DNA of 64,000 nucleotides from Nothopassalora personata (GCA_033816765.1 CM066287.1:372001-436000), one strand, 5' to 3'; shown: positions 43,301 to 53,149, numbered from the stretch's first letter. The notes: generated by a model from the sequence alone, not told the origin. A program made the numbers and translations.

Positions 43301-44340
43301 CAAACGTCTCAAGAAGCTTGTCGCCAACGGCTATCCCGAAGCTCAGTTCTACCTCGCCGACTGTCATGGCCAAGGCATGATGGGTCTCGAAGTCGACACG
43401 AAGGAGGCTTTCAAACTTTACCAAGCTGCAGCCAAGGCGGGCCACGCTCAGGCTGCGTATCGAACCGCCGTGTGCTGCGAGATGGGCCCGGAAGAAGGCG
43501 GCGGCACGAGCAGAGACTACGCCAAAGCTGTGCAATGGTATCGTCGTGCTGCTGCACTCGGCGACGGTCCAGCCATGTACAAGCTCGGCGCCATCTTACT
43601 CAAAGGACTTCTGGGCCAGCAAAAGAACATGCACGAAGCCGTTACCTGGCTCAAGCGTGGTGCTGAACGAGCTGATCGAGACAACCCACACGCTCTGCAC
43701 GAACTGGCAGGGCTTCACGAATCGAGCAACACCGACCCGGAAGTACGAAACAAGATTCCGGCTGATGACAAGTATGCGCGAGACCTGTACATGCAAGCTG
43801 CAAACCTTGGATACAAATTCTCGCAGTTCAGGCTCGGGCAGGCATACGAATATGGCAACCTTGGACTGCAGATCGACAACAGGAGCAGTATCGCTTGGTA
43901 CACGAAAGCTGCAGCGCAGGGAGAACACCAGGCCGAATTGGCACTTTCTGGCTGGTACCTCACTGGTGCAGACAATATTCTGCAGCACAGCGATACTGAA
44001 GCATTCCTGTGGGCGAGGAAAGCTGCCACGGCGGAGAATCATCCTGGTAAGTAATGTACATCGTTCTTGCTGCCTTTTTCCCTCATGCTAACATGACATT
44101 CCAGCTGTTGGCAAAGCCATGTTCGCCATGGGATACTTTGCTGAGAAAGGCATTGGATGTCCTGTCAGTATTGATGAGGCCAAGAAGTGGTATGGTCGTG
44201 CTGCGAGCTATAAATTCCCGAAGGCTGTGGAGCGGCTGGAAGAACTAAGGAAGAACTCGGGCAAGAAGAAGAACTCGAAGGAGAGTAAGCTGGTCAGGAA
44301 CAATCAGAAGCAGAATGATGAGAATTGCGTTGTGATGTAG
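40357..44340 (+). CDS. SKT5: Skt5/Chs4-type chitin synthase regulator (Sel1 repeats, CAAX)
   Basis: Three exons: 40357-40386, 40551-44046, 44105-44340, giving 1,253 residues. Intron 1 starts GTACGT and ends CACATAG with a CTGAC branch site; intron 2 starts GTAAGT and ends TTCCAG with GCTAAC. Without intron 1 the frame would start at Met64; exon 1 adds MAYDQNSTYE in frame with a Tyr/Gln-rich stretch, so the upstream start is preferred. Residues 1 to about 890 are disordered (Pro, Gln, His, Arg) with a 72-residue tandem duplication. About 925-1220 are Sel1-type repeats (for example AFKLYQAAAKAGHAQAAYRT). The end is CVVM, a CAAX farnesylation box. Yeast Skt5/Chs4 brings chitin synthase III to the bud neck and needs its CAAX box. 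Much longer than the yeast protein because of the N-terminus; a paralogous Sel1 regulator is possible. Confidence 0.88.
42111..42542 (+). repeat. 216-bp in-frame tandem duplication in the SKT5 disordered region
   Basis: Two copies of 216 bp (42111-42326, 42327-42542) encode residues about 531-674, each starting QRMGTAPPQ and containing SAPDLAYNQHG and GPRGPPRRGMTDPRSAG. Copies differ at scattered bases, so the event is not very recent. The frame is kept. Confidence 0.92.
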
Positions 44341-44537
44341 AGACTGTTGTGGATGGCGGAGATACTTGCGCAAGGTGCTGAATGTAAGCTGCGGTGTAGT
44401 GTAGCAAGAGATTGGTGTGGTACGGTACGGTACCGTATATACATAGTCTCTTAAATGAATGTAGAGATTTGGATCGAAGCACTTTGTGCTATAGCTACCT
44501 CTAGTAGTGATTTTTAGGCGACTATATCGCGTTATAG
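44341..44537 (+). other. 3' flank of SKT5 up to the Gypsy H insertion
   Basis: About 145 bases of normal composition, probably the 3' UTR, followed from about 44485 by TA-rich, CA-poor sequence that looks RIP-altered. TATAG at 44533-44537 is the target duplication of element H. No other feature seen. Confidence 0.5.
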
Positions 44538-44698
44538 TGTAAGGGCACCTGCTTAGGTAGTACGAAGTTGTTAGACAAGCTATCTAAGAGGTGCGCGAGG
44601 CGCGAGAAGTTAATATACAAGCCGAGGCACGCGGGTCGGCCCGGGCCCGGTCACGTAACTCGCCACGTTCACTCGCTGTGCGGCCATGGGCCGTCACA
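44538..44698 (-). repeat. 3' LTR of Gypsy H
   Basis: 161 bp, TGTAAGGGCACC to GGCCGTCACA on plus. The pol stop codon (44584-44586) lies inside it. Confidence 0.97.
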
Positions 44699-47600
44699 CC
44701 ACCCCCCCCTTCAAAACGGTCACTCCTGTGCACCGTGTCAAGGGAAGTTTGATGTCCATTTCGCTTGTCGCTTCGGTCACAGTCATCGGTTACCTTTGTT
44801 GGTGCCATGCCTGGCGGGTCATCATCTTCATACGAGCCGTTGTCTTCTGCCAGAAGAGCCACAGGCACCTGCGCGATCAATTCGCGTGGCCCTCCTGCGG
44901 TTACTGGGTTGGACGTAATCATCGCAGCACTGAGGGTGCCCGCGTCATCAGATGGTGCTTCCTCATTCGCAATCCATCCTAGCGGTGGTGTGAAGCCGGC
45001 TGGTCTAGGGGCCGTAGGGTGGTTGTGATGGAAGTCGGCGACAGAGGCGGCTGCTGTTGCAATCATAGTCTCTGCGGGCTCCCAAGTTAGCTCGTTATCA
45101 CCTACCCACTTCACGCAGTACTTGTAGATTGGGACCTTTCCTCCTGCTGGCGCACGCCCTGGCGGCAGCGACCTGTGCGAGTCCACGACTTTCTCCACGT
45201 GCCATTCCTGGTGAGACCCATCTTCGTCCTCCACCTCGATTGGCGGAGGCGGAGGGACGACTTGTCCTGTGACTGGGTCGTAGCCTGGTCGCAAGTAATT
45301 GGCGTGGAACCCGTCATACAGGTTGCTCAGTGAGTCTGGCAATGCGACTCGATATGTGTCGTGTGGCAGCACTTCCTTGATCGGGTAAGGACCCGCATAC
45401 TTGTAGTCCAGTTTCTTAGACGGGCGTGTGGTGTGCCAGTTCTTGGTGCTAATGTGCACCATGTCGCCTAACTTGTATGCTGGTGCTATGGTCCTGCGTC
45501 GGTTGGCATACTCCGCTTGTGTATCTTGCGCCATTTGCATGGCGTCTCTGAGTGCCTGCCTGAGTTCATTCATCCGGGCTCCGAATGCAGTCGCCGATTG
45601 TGCATCGAGGCGTTGCTTGTGTGGCATGAGTTCCAGCGGCAGCATGACTTCTGCGTCTGAATACCTCGGGTTCTTGCCTAGCGTTGCCATGAATGGGGAG
45701 AATCCGGTAGATTCTGACACGTGGTCGTTCGCAGTGAACTCTGCTAGAGGCAGCCAATCCGGCCAGTCGTCCTGGGCATAGTTGGTATACGTGCGCAGGT
45801 ACTTCTCCATGGCCTTGTTCGTGATCTCGCTTTGCCCATCTGTTTGGGGGTGGTAGCCCGTTGACAGCTTGCGCTTGATGCCTAGTAGCTGGCATAGGCG
45901 CTTCCAGAATGCGGAAAGCCATTGGGGTCCTCTGTCTGTAACGATCGACTTAGGCAGCCCATGGCGGCTGAACACGTACTTGAGGTAGATGAACGCAATG
46001 TACTCTGCGCTCATGTTGAGCACTGGGATCAGATGCCGCTCCTTACTCAGGCGGTCTGTCACTGTGAGAACGTTTTTGTACTTCTGCCCATCTGCGGTGC
46101 AGCGTGCTTCGGGCAGCTCGACTACGAAGTCCATTGCGATGTCGTCCCATGTGTCGAGTGGCACTGGCAACGGTGCTAGCAATCCGTGTTCGGCATCCTG
46201 CACTGGGTTCACGTTTGTGCACGTCGTGCATCCTTTGCAGAACTCGCGTATGAAGCGTGTCATGCCTGGCCAGATATAGTGGCGTTTCAATAGGGTGTTG
46301 GTCTTAGTCTTTCCTGGGTGACCTGCGGCTGGGGCGTCGTGAAATGCTTTCACTATGCGGGCATACACCGTGTTGCCTTCATCATCTTCAGCTGGTTCTG
46401 GGACATACAGGCTGTAGCCACCTTCTCTGTTCTTGACGTAGATCATTCCATCTACTGCCATCGCGTGCTTAGGGTCGATCTTGTGCCTGTGGAGCATCTT
46501 CACCTTGTCGCCAGCTGCCAGCTGTTGCAGGGCCTCTTGTGGTTCTTGCTGTTCGTATAGGGATCGGATGTCGCGTTGTAGGTCCTCATCCACAACGCCG
46601 GTGGCTTCCGATGCCGCGAGTTGTAGGATTCTGCTGGCTAACAAGTTCGGCATAAACAATTCGGGTCCTAGCAACAAGCGATGCTGCTGCGTGTGCCGGG
46701 GATCATCCTCGTCCTTGCGTATCGCATCTTGTGAGCGGCGGGTAAGGCTATCGGGCTTGCCTCCCTGCACTCCTGGTCTGTAGATGATCTTGAAGTGGAA
46801 TTGCGATAGGAATTCTGCCCAGCGTGCTTGGCGCCGGTTGAGTTCCTTCGTGGTCATGAAGTACTCAAGGTTCTTGTGGTCTGAGTAGACGAGCACTGGC
46901 TTGCCACTTGGGTCGGCCAGGAAGTTCTCGCAATCGCTGCCCACGCAGTCCTTGTCATCGATGTCACCTGCTGCCAGCTCAGGACGCCATTCTTCGAACG
47001 CTTTGACAATAGCGAGCAGCTCTTTGTCATAGATGTCGTAGTTGCATTCCTGGGGTGACATCTTCTTAGACAGATATGCCACTGGTCTCAAGATGCCATT
47101 ATGACGTTGGGAGAGGACCGCTGCGGTGACGAAGTCCGAAGCGTCAGTCTCAAGCACTGTCTCCAGCCCATGCTGGAAGACTGCGAGGATTTCTCCTTCT
47201 GCATCGGTGAATGCTTTCTTGAGGCCGTCGAACGCTGCTTGGCACTCTGCCGTCCATTGCCATGGCACGTCTTTCTTGGTGAGGCGGGTAAGCGGCAGTG
47301 TTATCTTGCTGTAGTTCTTAATGAATCGTCGATAGAAGCCAGCGAATCCGTTGAATGCAAGCACATCCGTGACATTACGAGGTGTTTCCCATTCTTGCAC
47401 TGCTCTCACCTTCTCCGGGCACATGGAGATGCCGTCCTTGCCAATAATAAGGCCAAGGTACTTGGTCGATTGGGTGTGGAATTCACACTTCTTGATATCA
47501 AGTTGCAGGCCTGCGTCTCTGCAGCGCCCTAGCACCTTCTTCACATGTCCAATGTGCTCTTCAAGCGTGTCGCTAAAGATGAGGATATCATCTAGATAGG

Positions 47601-49416
47601 CTGATGCAAAGTCATCTAGGAACTCCCGTAGCGTGTCGTTCACATAAGCTTGGAACGTTCCTGGGGCGTTGCATAGGCCGAATGGCATGACTAGACATTC
47701 GAACTGCCCATAGCGGGTAGTGAACGCTGTCATCCACTCATGCCCCTTTGCGATGCGGATGCGGTTGAATGCTGCAATCACATCTAGCTTCGTAAACCAC
47801 TTCTTTCCTGCGATGCGGTTCAAGGTGTCCTGCATCAGGGGAATAGGGTATCTTGACTTGATGGTAAGTGCATTGAGGGCTCTGTAATCAACGCATACTC
47901 TCAACCCACCTCCTGGCTTCTTGACGATAAGGCACGGAGATGCAGCATCGGCGCGGCCTTCATTCTTGCGGATCTTGCCTTGGGCGATCTGTTCGTCAGT
48001 CCAGTGCTTGATGATCTCGTCTTCTTGCTTAGACATGCGGTATGGTCGCTTGAAGGGTGGCACGGCATCGGGTTTCAGCTTGATCTCATGGTCAATCCCA
48101 GGCCGGTGTGGCGGAAGCTCTTCTGAAGCCTTCTTCGAGAAGCAATCAGCGAACTCGTGGTATGTTGGCATAAGGTGGTCCTTTGGATCGATCTCTTGGT
48201 CGTTGACTTTCATGAACTTGTCCACGTCTGCTTGTGCGTGCATCTTGCAGGAACGGAGTGTTGGGGCTACACGTTCTGATGCTGGTATGAATGCAGCGGC
48301 ACGCGCGTTCAGCCTTGAGATCATCTTTTCGTCTGACAGCATCTTACAGTTGCCTCCAGCAACTGTCTTCATGTTGTGCGCCGTCATGGCGCAAGCGGCA
48401 AGCGAGTCGCCCGCTCGCTGCTGCTCCACCTTGGGGTCATAGACATACATCAGGTGAACTTGCGCGCCCTTTTGCTTGGCGAGGCGCACGAAGTAGTCTG
48501 CATTGACTTCTTTGATGTCGATGTTCTTCTTAGGCTCTTCTGCTTGTTGAGCTGCGGCTTCGGCAGCTGCTGCTACTGCTGCTGCCACAGCGGCCTTTGC
48601 TTCCTTTGCTTCGAGTCTCTTAGCAGCCCGGCGAACTTTTCCAGGGCCGCGCGTTGTCATGCGCTTGATGGTGTCTTCGCCGTCAGCCGGCAGTGGCAGA
48701 CGGGCGTGCTGCCAAGTGACATCTCCTTCGTCATCTTCTTCCACGGTTGCCGAGCGGTACTTGCTAGGAAGCTCCTCGTGGGTCTGGAACGTAAGGACTG
48801 GGTTCTGGTCTTGATCATTGACTGACTGCACCCACGTCGCTTCCTTTCCGGACAGGCAGTTGTCCTTGCAGTGTTGAGAATCGAGCGTCATAGTGCCGGA
48901 CTCATAATGCAGGCCTGGTTGATGCTTGTCGTGCCATGGTCTCCCCAAGACGATGTCGTATTCGAGGTTGGTGAGCCAGGCATTGATCACTTCGGAGTGC
49001 CCGTTGATCTCCAGGGTGAGCTCCGTACGGTATTCGATCATTTCCTTTGCAGTGGACATGTCGGCGAGGCCCAGTGCCAATGGGCTGTCCAGCTTCGAGA
49101 GTGGCAGGTCATTCTTTCGCGCATATACGATGTCAACGTAGTTTGAATTGGCTCCGTCATCAAGGAATGAGAATGCATATTTTCCATTCGCTGTGCAAGG
49201 CACCACTAGGTGTGATCCTATTACAGGGTTGTGCTCTATGTGCACCATTCGTAAGGAATGGGATGATATTCTGAGATCACCTTCCCCAATCCCTTCTGAC
49301 TTCGGCCTTGACGTTGACGTGTTCGTATCCAGTCCACTGGTTGTTGCGCTCAACGAGTGGACTAGGCTTTTTCCGACTGGGTAGTCGGGCGCGGTGGCAT
49401 CTGGTAGTTCCAGAGC
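44584..49416 (-). CDS. Pol polyprotein of Gypsy H
   Basis: Open frame of 1,610 codons, entered by -1 frameshift from gag (it opens after a TGA at 49417-49419 and overlaps gag by 55 nt). Domains, N to C: protease near 49165-49137 (FLDDGANSNYV); RT about 47950-47480 with CVDYRALNALT and FAYLDDILIF (near 47600); RNase H about 47150-46750 (ETDASDF, YDKELLAIVKAFEEW, YSDHKNLEYF); integrase zinc domain near 46330-46200 (GHPGKTKTNTLLKRHYIW, CKGCTTC); integrase core near 46160-45800 (MDFVVELPE, VTDRGPQW, GYHPQTDGQSEI), so D, D and E are present; chromodomain near 45205-45085 (VKWVGDNELTWEP). It converts element RNA to DNA and integrates it; chromodomains bind modified histones. The C-terminus is read through the purine tract into the 3' LTR. 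Confidence 0.95.
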   Translation of the reverse strand, partial: ALELPDATAPDYPVGKSLVHSLSATTSGLDTNTSTSRPKSEGIGEGDLRISSHSLRMVHIEHNPVIGSHLVVPCTANGKYAFSFLDDGANSNYVDIVYARKNDLPLSKLDSPLALGLADMSTAKEMIEYRTELTLEINGHSEVINAWLTNLEYDIVLGRPWHDKHQPGLHYESGTMTLDSQHCKDNCLSGKEATWVQSVNDQDQNPVLTFQTHEELPSKYRSATVEEDDEGDVTWQHARLPLPADGEDTIKRMTTRGPGKVRRAAKRLEAKEAKAAVAAAVAAAAEAAAQQAEEPKKNIDIKEVNADYFVRLAKQKGAQVHLMYVYDPKVEQQRAGDSLAACAMTAHNMKTVAGGNCKMLSDEKMISRLNARAAAFIPASERVAPTLRSCKMHAQADVDKFMKVNDQEIDPKDHLMPTYHEFADCFSKKASEELPPHRPGIDHEIKLKPDAVPPFKRPYRMSKQEDEIIKHWTDEQIAQGKIRKNEGRADAASPCLIVKKPGGGLRVCVDYRALNALTIKSRYPIPLMQDTLNRIAGKKWFTKLDVIAAFNRIRIAKGHEWMTAFTTRYGQFECLVMPFGLCNAPGTFQAYVNDTLREFLDDFASAYLDDILIFSDTLEEHIGHVKKVLGRCRDAGLQLDIKKCEFHTQSTKYLGLIIGKDGISMCPEKVRAVQEWETPRNVTDVLAFNGFAGFYRRFIKNYSKITLPLTRLTKKDVPWQWTAECQAAFDGLKKAFTDAEGEILAVFQHGLETVLETDASDFVTAAVLSQRHNGILRPVAYLSKKMSPQECNYDIYDKELLAIVKAFEEWRPELAAGDIDDKDCVGSDCENFLADPSGKPVLVYSDHKNLEYFMTTKELNRRQARWAEFLSQFHFKIIYRPGVQGGKPDSLTRRSQDAIRKDEDDPRHTQQHRLLLGPELFMPNLLASRILQLAASEATGVVDEDLQRDIRSLYEQQEPQEALQQLAAGDKVKMLHRHKIDPKHAMAVDGMIYVKNREGGYSLYVPEPAEDDEGNTVYARIVKAFHDAPAAGHPGKTKTNTLLKRHYIWPGMTRFIREFCKGCTTCTNVNPVQDAEHGLLAPLPVPLDTWDDIAMDFVVELPEARCTADGQKYKNVLTVTDRLSKERHLIPVLNMSAEYIAFIYLKYVFSRHGLPKSIVTDRGPQWLSAFWKRLCQLLGIKRKLSTGYHPQTDGQSEITNKAMEKYLRTYTNYAQDDWPDWLPLAEFTANDHVSESTGFSPFMATLGKNPRYSDAEVMLPLELMPHKQRLDAQSATAFGARMNELRQALRDAMQMAQDTQAEYANRRRTIAPAYKLGDMVHISTKNWHTTRPSKKLDYKYAGPYPIKEVLPHDTYRVALPDSLSNLYDGFHANYLRPGYDPVTGQVVPPPPPIEVEDEDGSHQEWHVEKVVDSHRSLPPGRAPAGGKVPIYKYCVKWVGDNELTWEPAETMIATAAASVADFHHNHPTAPRPAGFTPPLGWIANEEAPSDDAGTLSAAMITSNPVTAGGPRELIAQVPVALLAEDNGSYEDDDPPGMAPTKVTDDCDRSDKRNGHQTSLDTVHRSDRFEGGGGVTAHGRTASERGELRDRARADPRASACILTSRASRTS
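44699..44715 (-). promoter_or_regulatory. Polypurine tract of Gypsy H
   Basis: On minus, TTTTGAAGGGGGGGGTGG directly precedes the 3' LTR. Such tracts prime plus-strand DNA synthesis. It is also coding, giving the FEGGGG segment of pol. Element E has a near-equal tract at 35342-35356. Confidence 0.85.
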
Positions 49417-51548
49417 TCACACTCCTTGTCGGTCAGCTGGTGACCTGGCTTGCGGCACTTCTTGCACAGTCTCTCCTTCATGCAACGCTCAGTCTCAGCG
49501 TCGTCAAGAAGAGTGAGGTGCTTGAACTCAGCTGGGCGAGAGTCCCATGGCAGGCGGTCCACCTTGCGGCGATTCTTTGAGCCGCCTCCGCCAGATCCGG
49601 CTGGAGTGGTGCCGTTGGGCTTGTCGTCCTTCTTGTCGTCCTTCTTGTCGTCCTTCTTGGCCGTAGACTTCTTCTTCGGGTGAAGAGTCTCGGCGACCTT
49701 GAAATCCTCCTCAGCCTTGAACAGGGCATCGACTGCTTCGCTGAGGGTCTTAGGGTTTGCTTACTGATAGCGGATCAGATAGCGGTAGTTGAGCTTGCGC
49801 ATGAGGTTGTCCATAGCGTCTTCTCCGGTCATGCGCATCAAGTTGGCATAACGGCGCCACTCGCGGTAGAGTTCGGCGAAGGAGTCCTTGGAGTTGTCCT
49901 CTGGCTGCTTCAACACAGCCATGTTGTCGCGAGCGCGGCCGACGGGGTTGCGATCGCCGTACCACTCGATGAGGGACTTCATCATCTTGTTGACTGATGA
50001 ATACGGGCGCTCGCTTCCGCTCATGATGCCTGCGATGGATGGAACCTTCGGGTTGAGCAGCGCCCAAGCGCCTCCGTCGGTGTAATCCAGTATGAACTTG
50101 AGCACGGCATCCTTGTCACGGAACGTGGTGGCGGCGAGCTTAGTCTCCAGTGCGCTGAGCCACTTCTCAAGCGATGGTCCCTTCAGGTCGCCTTCCTTGC
50201 TGAGGTCGCCTTGAAACTTATGCTTGGGGCCTTCGACACTTCGGTCCGTCTTCCAAGGACGATCGAGTGACTCGTCGATGTCCAGGATGTTGTTGAAGTT
50301 GATCTTGGTGACCTTCTTGGTCTTCTTGGACTTGCGGCGGCGAGCGCGGCTGTCATCGTCTGAGGACTCGTCGCTGCTACTGCTGCTGCTGCTGTCACTG
50401 CTATCCGGATCGTATCTCGGCTTCCTGCTCTTGCGCTGCTTGCCAGCCCTGTCCTTCTTGCTAACCTCTTCACCTGACTCATCGGATGAGTCTCCGCCGC
50501 TGGACTGCTTGCCAGTCCTGCCTTGGTCCTTCGGCGGTGATGGCTCTCTTCCAGCACGTCGACGAGAGATGGAACGTGAGAGCGAGGAGCGACGATCCTT
50601 GCCTCGTGCTTCGGTGCGCCCACGCTGCTCGGCTGCTTCGAGCTCCTTAGCATGCGCGTTGCGAAGGGCTTGGATGTCGCGCTCGTGATCGGCAACGGCT
50701 TCTTCGTAGTTGTCCACTTCACGCTCCAGCTCTCCAATGCGAGCCTCTCGCTCCTTGACCCAGACCATTGCTTGCTTGGCATGCTCGTACGCTTTCTGGG
50801 AGTCAGTTGGAATGGGCAGGGCCTTAAGTGCATCGAGTTCGATCTTGACGGTGTCCAGGTCCTTAATAACTGTGTCGCGCTCAGCGCTGGCGGTGTCACG
50901 ATCGGCGGTGACTTTAGCCAGGTGGTCGCGCAGGTCCTTTTGCTGGGCATCGGAGGCCTTCAGTAACTTGTCCAAGTCCGACACCTGCTTCTTCGCATCC
51001 CCGAGATCCTTTTGAACCTTGTCGAGTTCCTTCTGAACTTTGTCTCCATATTCTTGGCTCTGGTGACAGCTCGTGTACAACATCTCTGCAAGCTTCGAGA
51101 CGTTGCGGTATTCCTGTTCGCCGCGGCGGAGGATGAAGTGGATGGCGGGAGGTGCGGAAACGTCGCTGCCGTACAGCTTCTCGAACTTCTCGATATCGAG
51201 TTGAGTGAGGGACTTGAGTGTCGCTCGATAGGTCTTCGCGACTTGTTGTGCTTCCTCGGCTCCCTCTTCTGCTTCGTCCGTCGCTGCATCGTCCATGTAG
51301 TCCACGGCTACCATAGCCTCCTTGCCTTCTTCCTCGATGATCTCGTCGTCGTGTAGGAAATCGCTGATGTTGAGGTATGGCTGTGGATCAGTGACGGGCT
51401 TGCCTAGTTCAATCATCTTCTGATACTGGCGGTCTTGTTCTTGCTCTTGCGTCGCATCGCGACCTTGAGTCTGTGTGTTGAGCACCGACTCGCGTTGCAC
51501 CACTGGTCGCATTGCCAGCAGCGACTGGCGTCCATTCTGACGCACCAT
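49362..51548 (-). pseudogene. Gag of Gypsy H with one internal TAA
   Basis: From ATG at 51548 (context GAGATGG) the frame runs about 596 codons to TAA (49761-49763), then stays open for 132 more codons to TAG at 49362-49364. The N-terminal part is Gln/Glu-rich, followed by a long coiled coil (about 51040-50640), a Ser/Arg/Lys-rich basic linker, and a capsid-like domain (about 50280-49765, ending NLMRKLNYRYLIRYQ). After the stop come a KKDDKKDDKKDDK run and a zinc knuckle CKKCRKPGHQLTDKEC. The stop is probably a CAA-to-TAA change at a CpA, because knuckle and frameshift site lie beyond it. Alternatively the shorter form is a real gag end. Confidence 0.8.
49366..49376 (-). promoter_or_regulatory. 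Probable -1 frameshift site between gag and pol of Gypsy H
   Basis: Just before the gag stop, minus reads TCGGAAAAAGCC then TAG in the gag frame; the A5 run is the only slippery stretch in the 55-nt overlap of the two open frames. Pol is in -1 relative to gag. It does not fit the ideal X-XXY-YYZ heptamer, so the exact site is uncertain. Confidence 0.45.
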
Positions 51549-51766
51549 CTCGTTACCTTGGGCGCGATGGGGTGTCGCGCTTGTTGACTTGGGGTGTTGA
51601 CTTAACTTGGGCACGTCTTCTCTGCGTGCGTTTGTTGACTTAACTTGAGTGCGTTTGTCGTCGCACTTTTCTTGGAGTCGCACTCGGCCTGTGGACTCAA
51701 CGCGCTTGTCGCGTTACTTGATCTGCCCTTCGCAGATCCTTCGCAGCTTGTCTGCGGAAAAGAACG

Positions 51767-51775
51767 GTCTAACAA
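51767..51775 (-). promoter_or_regulatory. Gypsy H self-priming site
   Basis: On minus, two bases after the 5' LTR, TTGTTAGAC is exactly complementary to the LTR at 51808-51816, which lies 41 nt after TATATTAA (plus 51850-51857). No tRNA-type TGG primer site is next to the LTR. Confidence 0.6.
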
Positions 51776-51777
51776 AG

Positions 51778-51938
51778 TGTAAGGGCACCTGCTTAGGTAG
51801 TACGAAGTTGTTAGACAAGCTATCTAAGAGGTGCGCGAGGCGCGAGAAGTTAATATAGAAGCCGAGGCACGCGGGTCGGCCCGGGCCCGGTCACGTAACT
51901 CGCCACGTTCACTCGCTGTGCGGCCATGGGCCGTCACA
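51778..51938 (-). repeat. 5' LTR of Gypsy H
   Basis: 161 bp, one difference from 44538-44698. On minus it starts TGTGACGGCCC and carries the TATA box TATATTAA. Confidence 0.97.
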
Positions 51939-51943
51939 TATAG

Positions 51944-53149
51944 CAATTGATTAGTATTACTTGAGTTAGGCTTATATATTAGGTGTTTTAAATGTAAGTA
52001 GTGTATTATATATGTTTATCTAAGACTAAAGGTTACTATAAATAAAAAGGCTATAGGTAACTAATTAAAGTTACCTATTTCTTAGCGGTAGATATATTAG
52101 ATTTAATAGGCTATAGCCGAATTATACTTAGATTAGATTATATATATCTATATAGAATTAAAGGTACTATAAATAAAAAAGTTATAGGTAACTAATTAAA
52201 GTAGCTTATTTCTTAGCGGTAGATACCTTAGGTTTACTAGGCTGTAGCCTAATTATACTAATATCGTAATACTCCTAAACGTCGTGTAATTTACTTTGCT
52301 ACTATTAAAGCCTATAGTTAGATACTAAGCTAATTCTACTTATCTTTATTAGTACGTAGAATACGCGATAATATATAACGGTAATAACGAGATAGTAAGT
52401 AGTAAAGTAGACAAGGGTTATGTTAATATATCTATACGAACACGATCTTACGTCTCCTTAGGCTTTCCTAGGAGGATCTACTAGGGTCGGACGTATAGAA
52501 AAACTCCTTCGGCTCGAACTGTAGTCGGCGCCTATACGTTTACTATAGAGTTAAATATCTAACTATTGCCTTAGTAGTCCTATCTAATCCTAAGCGTTAC
52601 CTATCTACCTGCTACTAGGCAATAAATTTCGATAGTTCCGGTAACACTCGAACTTGTTACTACTCGGTATCCTTACTAGACTCTTAAGATCGAGCTACTC
52701 TACGCTTTATAAGTCGAGGCGGCTATAGTATAGGGCGTAGCTAAGTTCGTAGTAGTCGCTAATTAGATCTTCGGCTGTAATTTTACTTCTAGCTTTCGGT
52801 TCTCTAGGTAGAGCTTAGTACCTATAAAATTACTAGGAATAGAAGTCTAGAACAAGGGTATTAAGTCTAGATATTAGAGTATAAAAAACTATGTCTATTA
52901 CAAGTAGTAGTACCCTTAAGGTACTTATATAAGTCTTCTTTTAATAAGAAGCCCTTAATCCCTATAATTTAGGTACCTAATCTTATTTCCTAAAAGTAAG
53001 TAATTATAACGCTTAATTAGATTATATTACCCTTAAAACCTACTATCTATATATTATCCTAGCGCTTTATATAACCCTTACTCTATATAGGAACTAAGTA
53101 GAGTAACCTTAGCGCTAAGAACCTTTATATCCTTTATAATATTTTTTAT
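51944..53149. other. RIP-altered, TA-rich region without recognised genes
   Basis: CA/TG-poor sequence. Two copies of a roughly 98-100-bp segment, 52029-52128 and 52161-52258, begin GGTTACTATAAATAAAAA / GGTACTATAAATAAAAAA and share CTTAGCGGTAGATA; their spacing is about 131 bp. The rest, 52260-53149, shows no frame or motif I can assign. Probably degraded repeat DNA. Confidence 0.5.

Larger units (their letters stand above)
44538..51938 (-). mobile_element. Young, nearly intact Ty3/Gypsy chromovirus H
   Basis: 7,401 bp, 161-bp LTRs differing at one base (44618 C, 51858 G), TATAG on both sides (44533-44537, 51939-51943). On minus: LTR, self-priming site, gag with one internal stop, pol in the -1 frame with protease, RT, RNase H, integrase and chromodomain, purine tract (44699-44715), LTR. 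CA and TG are at normal frequency, so RIP has not hit this copy apart perhaps from the gag stop. It lies 198 bp beyond the SKT5 stop codon in convergent orientation. It could be active or a recent copy of an active element. Confidence 0.95.

Noticed and set aside
40411..43535. Several antisense frames of 130-290 codons over the SKT5 gene
   Set aside because: They mirror the low-complexity Pro/Gln/His codons of the sense gene, have no domains, and the sense strand has good splice sites and a conserved Sel1 end.
47101..48825. Plus-strand frames of up to 173 codons opposite Gypsy H pol
   Set aside because: Shadows of the long pol frame; composition follows the complement of conserved RT and protease codons.
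51012..51356. Plus-strand frame opposite Gypsy H gag as an antisense gene like that of element D
   Set aside because: It lies over the gag coiled coil, not next to the 3' LTR, has no C-x2-C-x6-C cluster, and looks like the complement of repeated Glu/Lys codons.
49354..51683. Non-ATG starts of pol (TTG at 49353) and gag (GTG at 51683) in Gypsy H
   Set aside because: pol is better explained by frameshift from gag, and gag by the ATG at 51548 with a good context.
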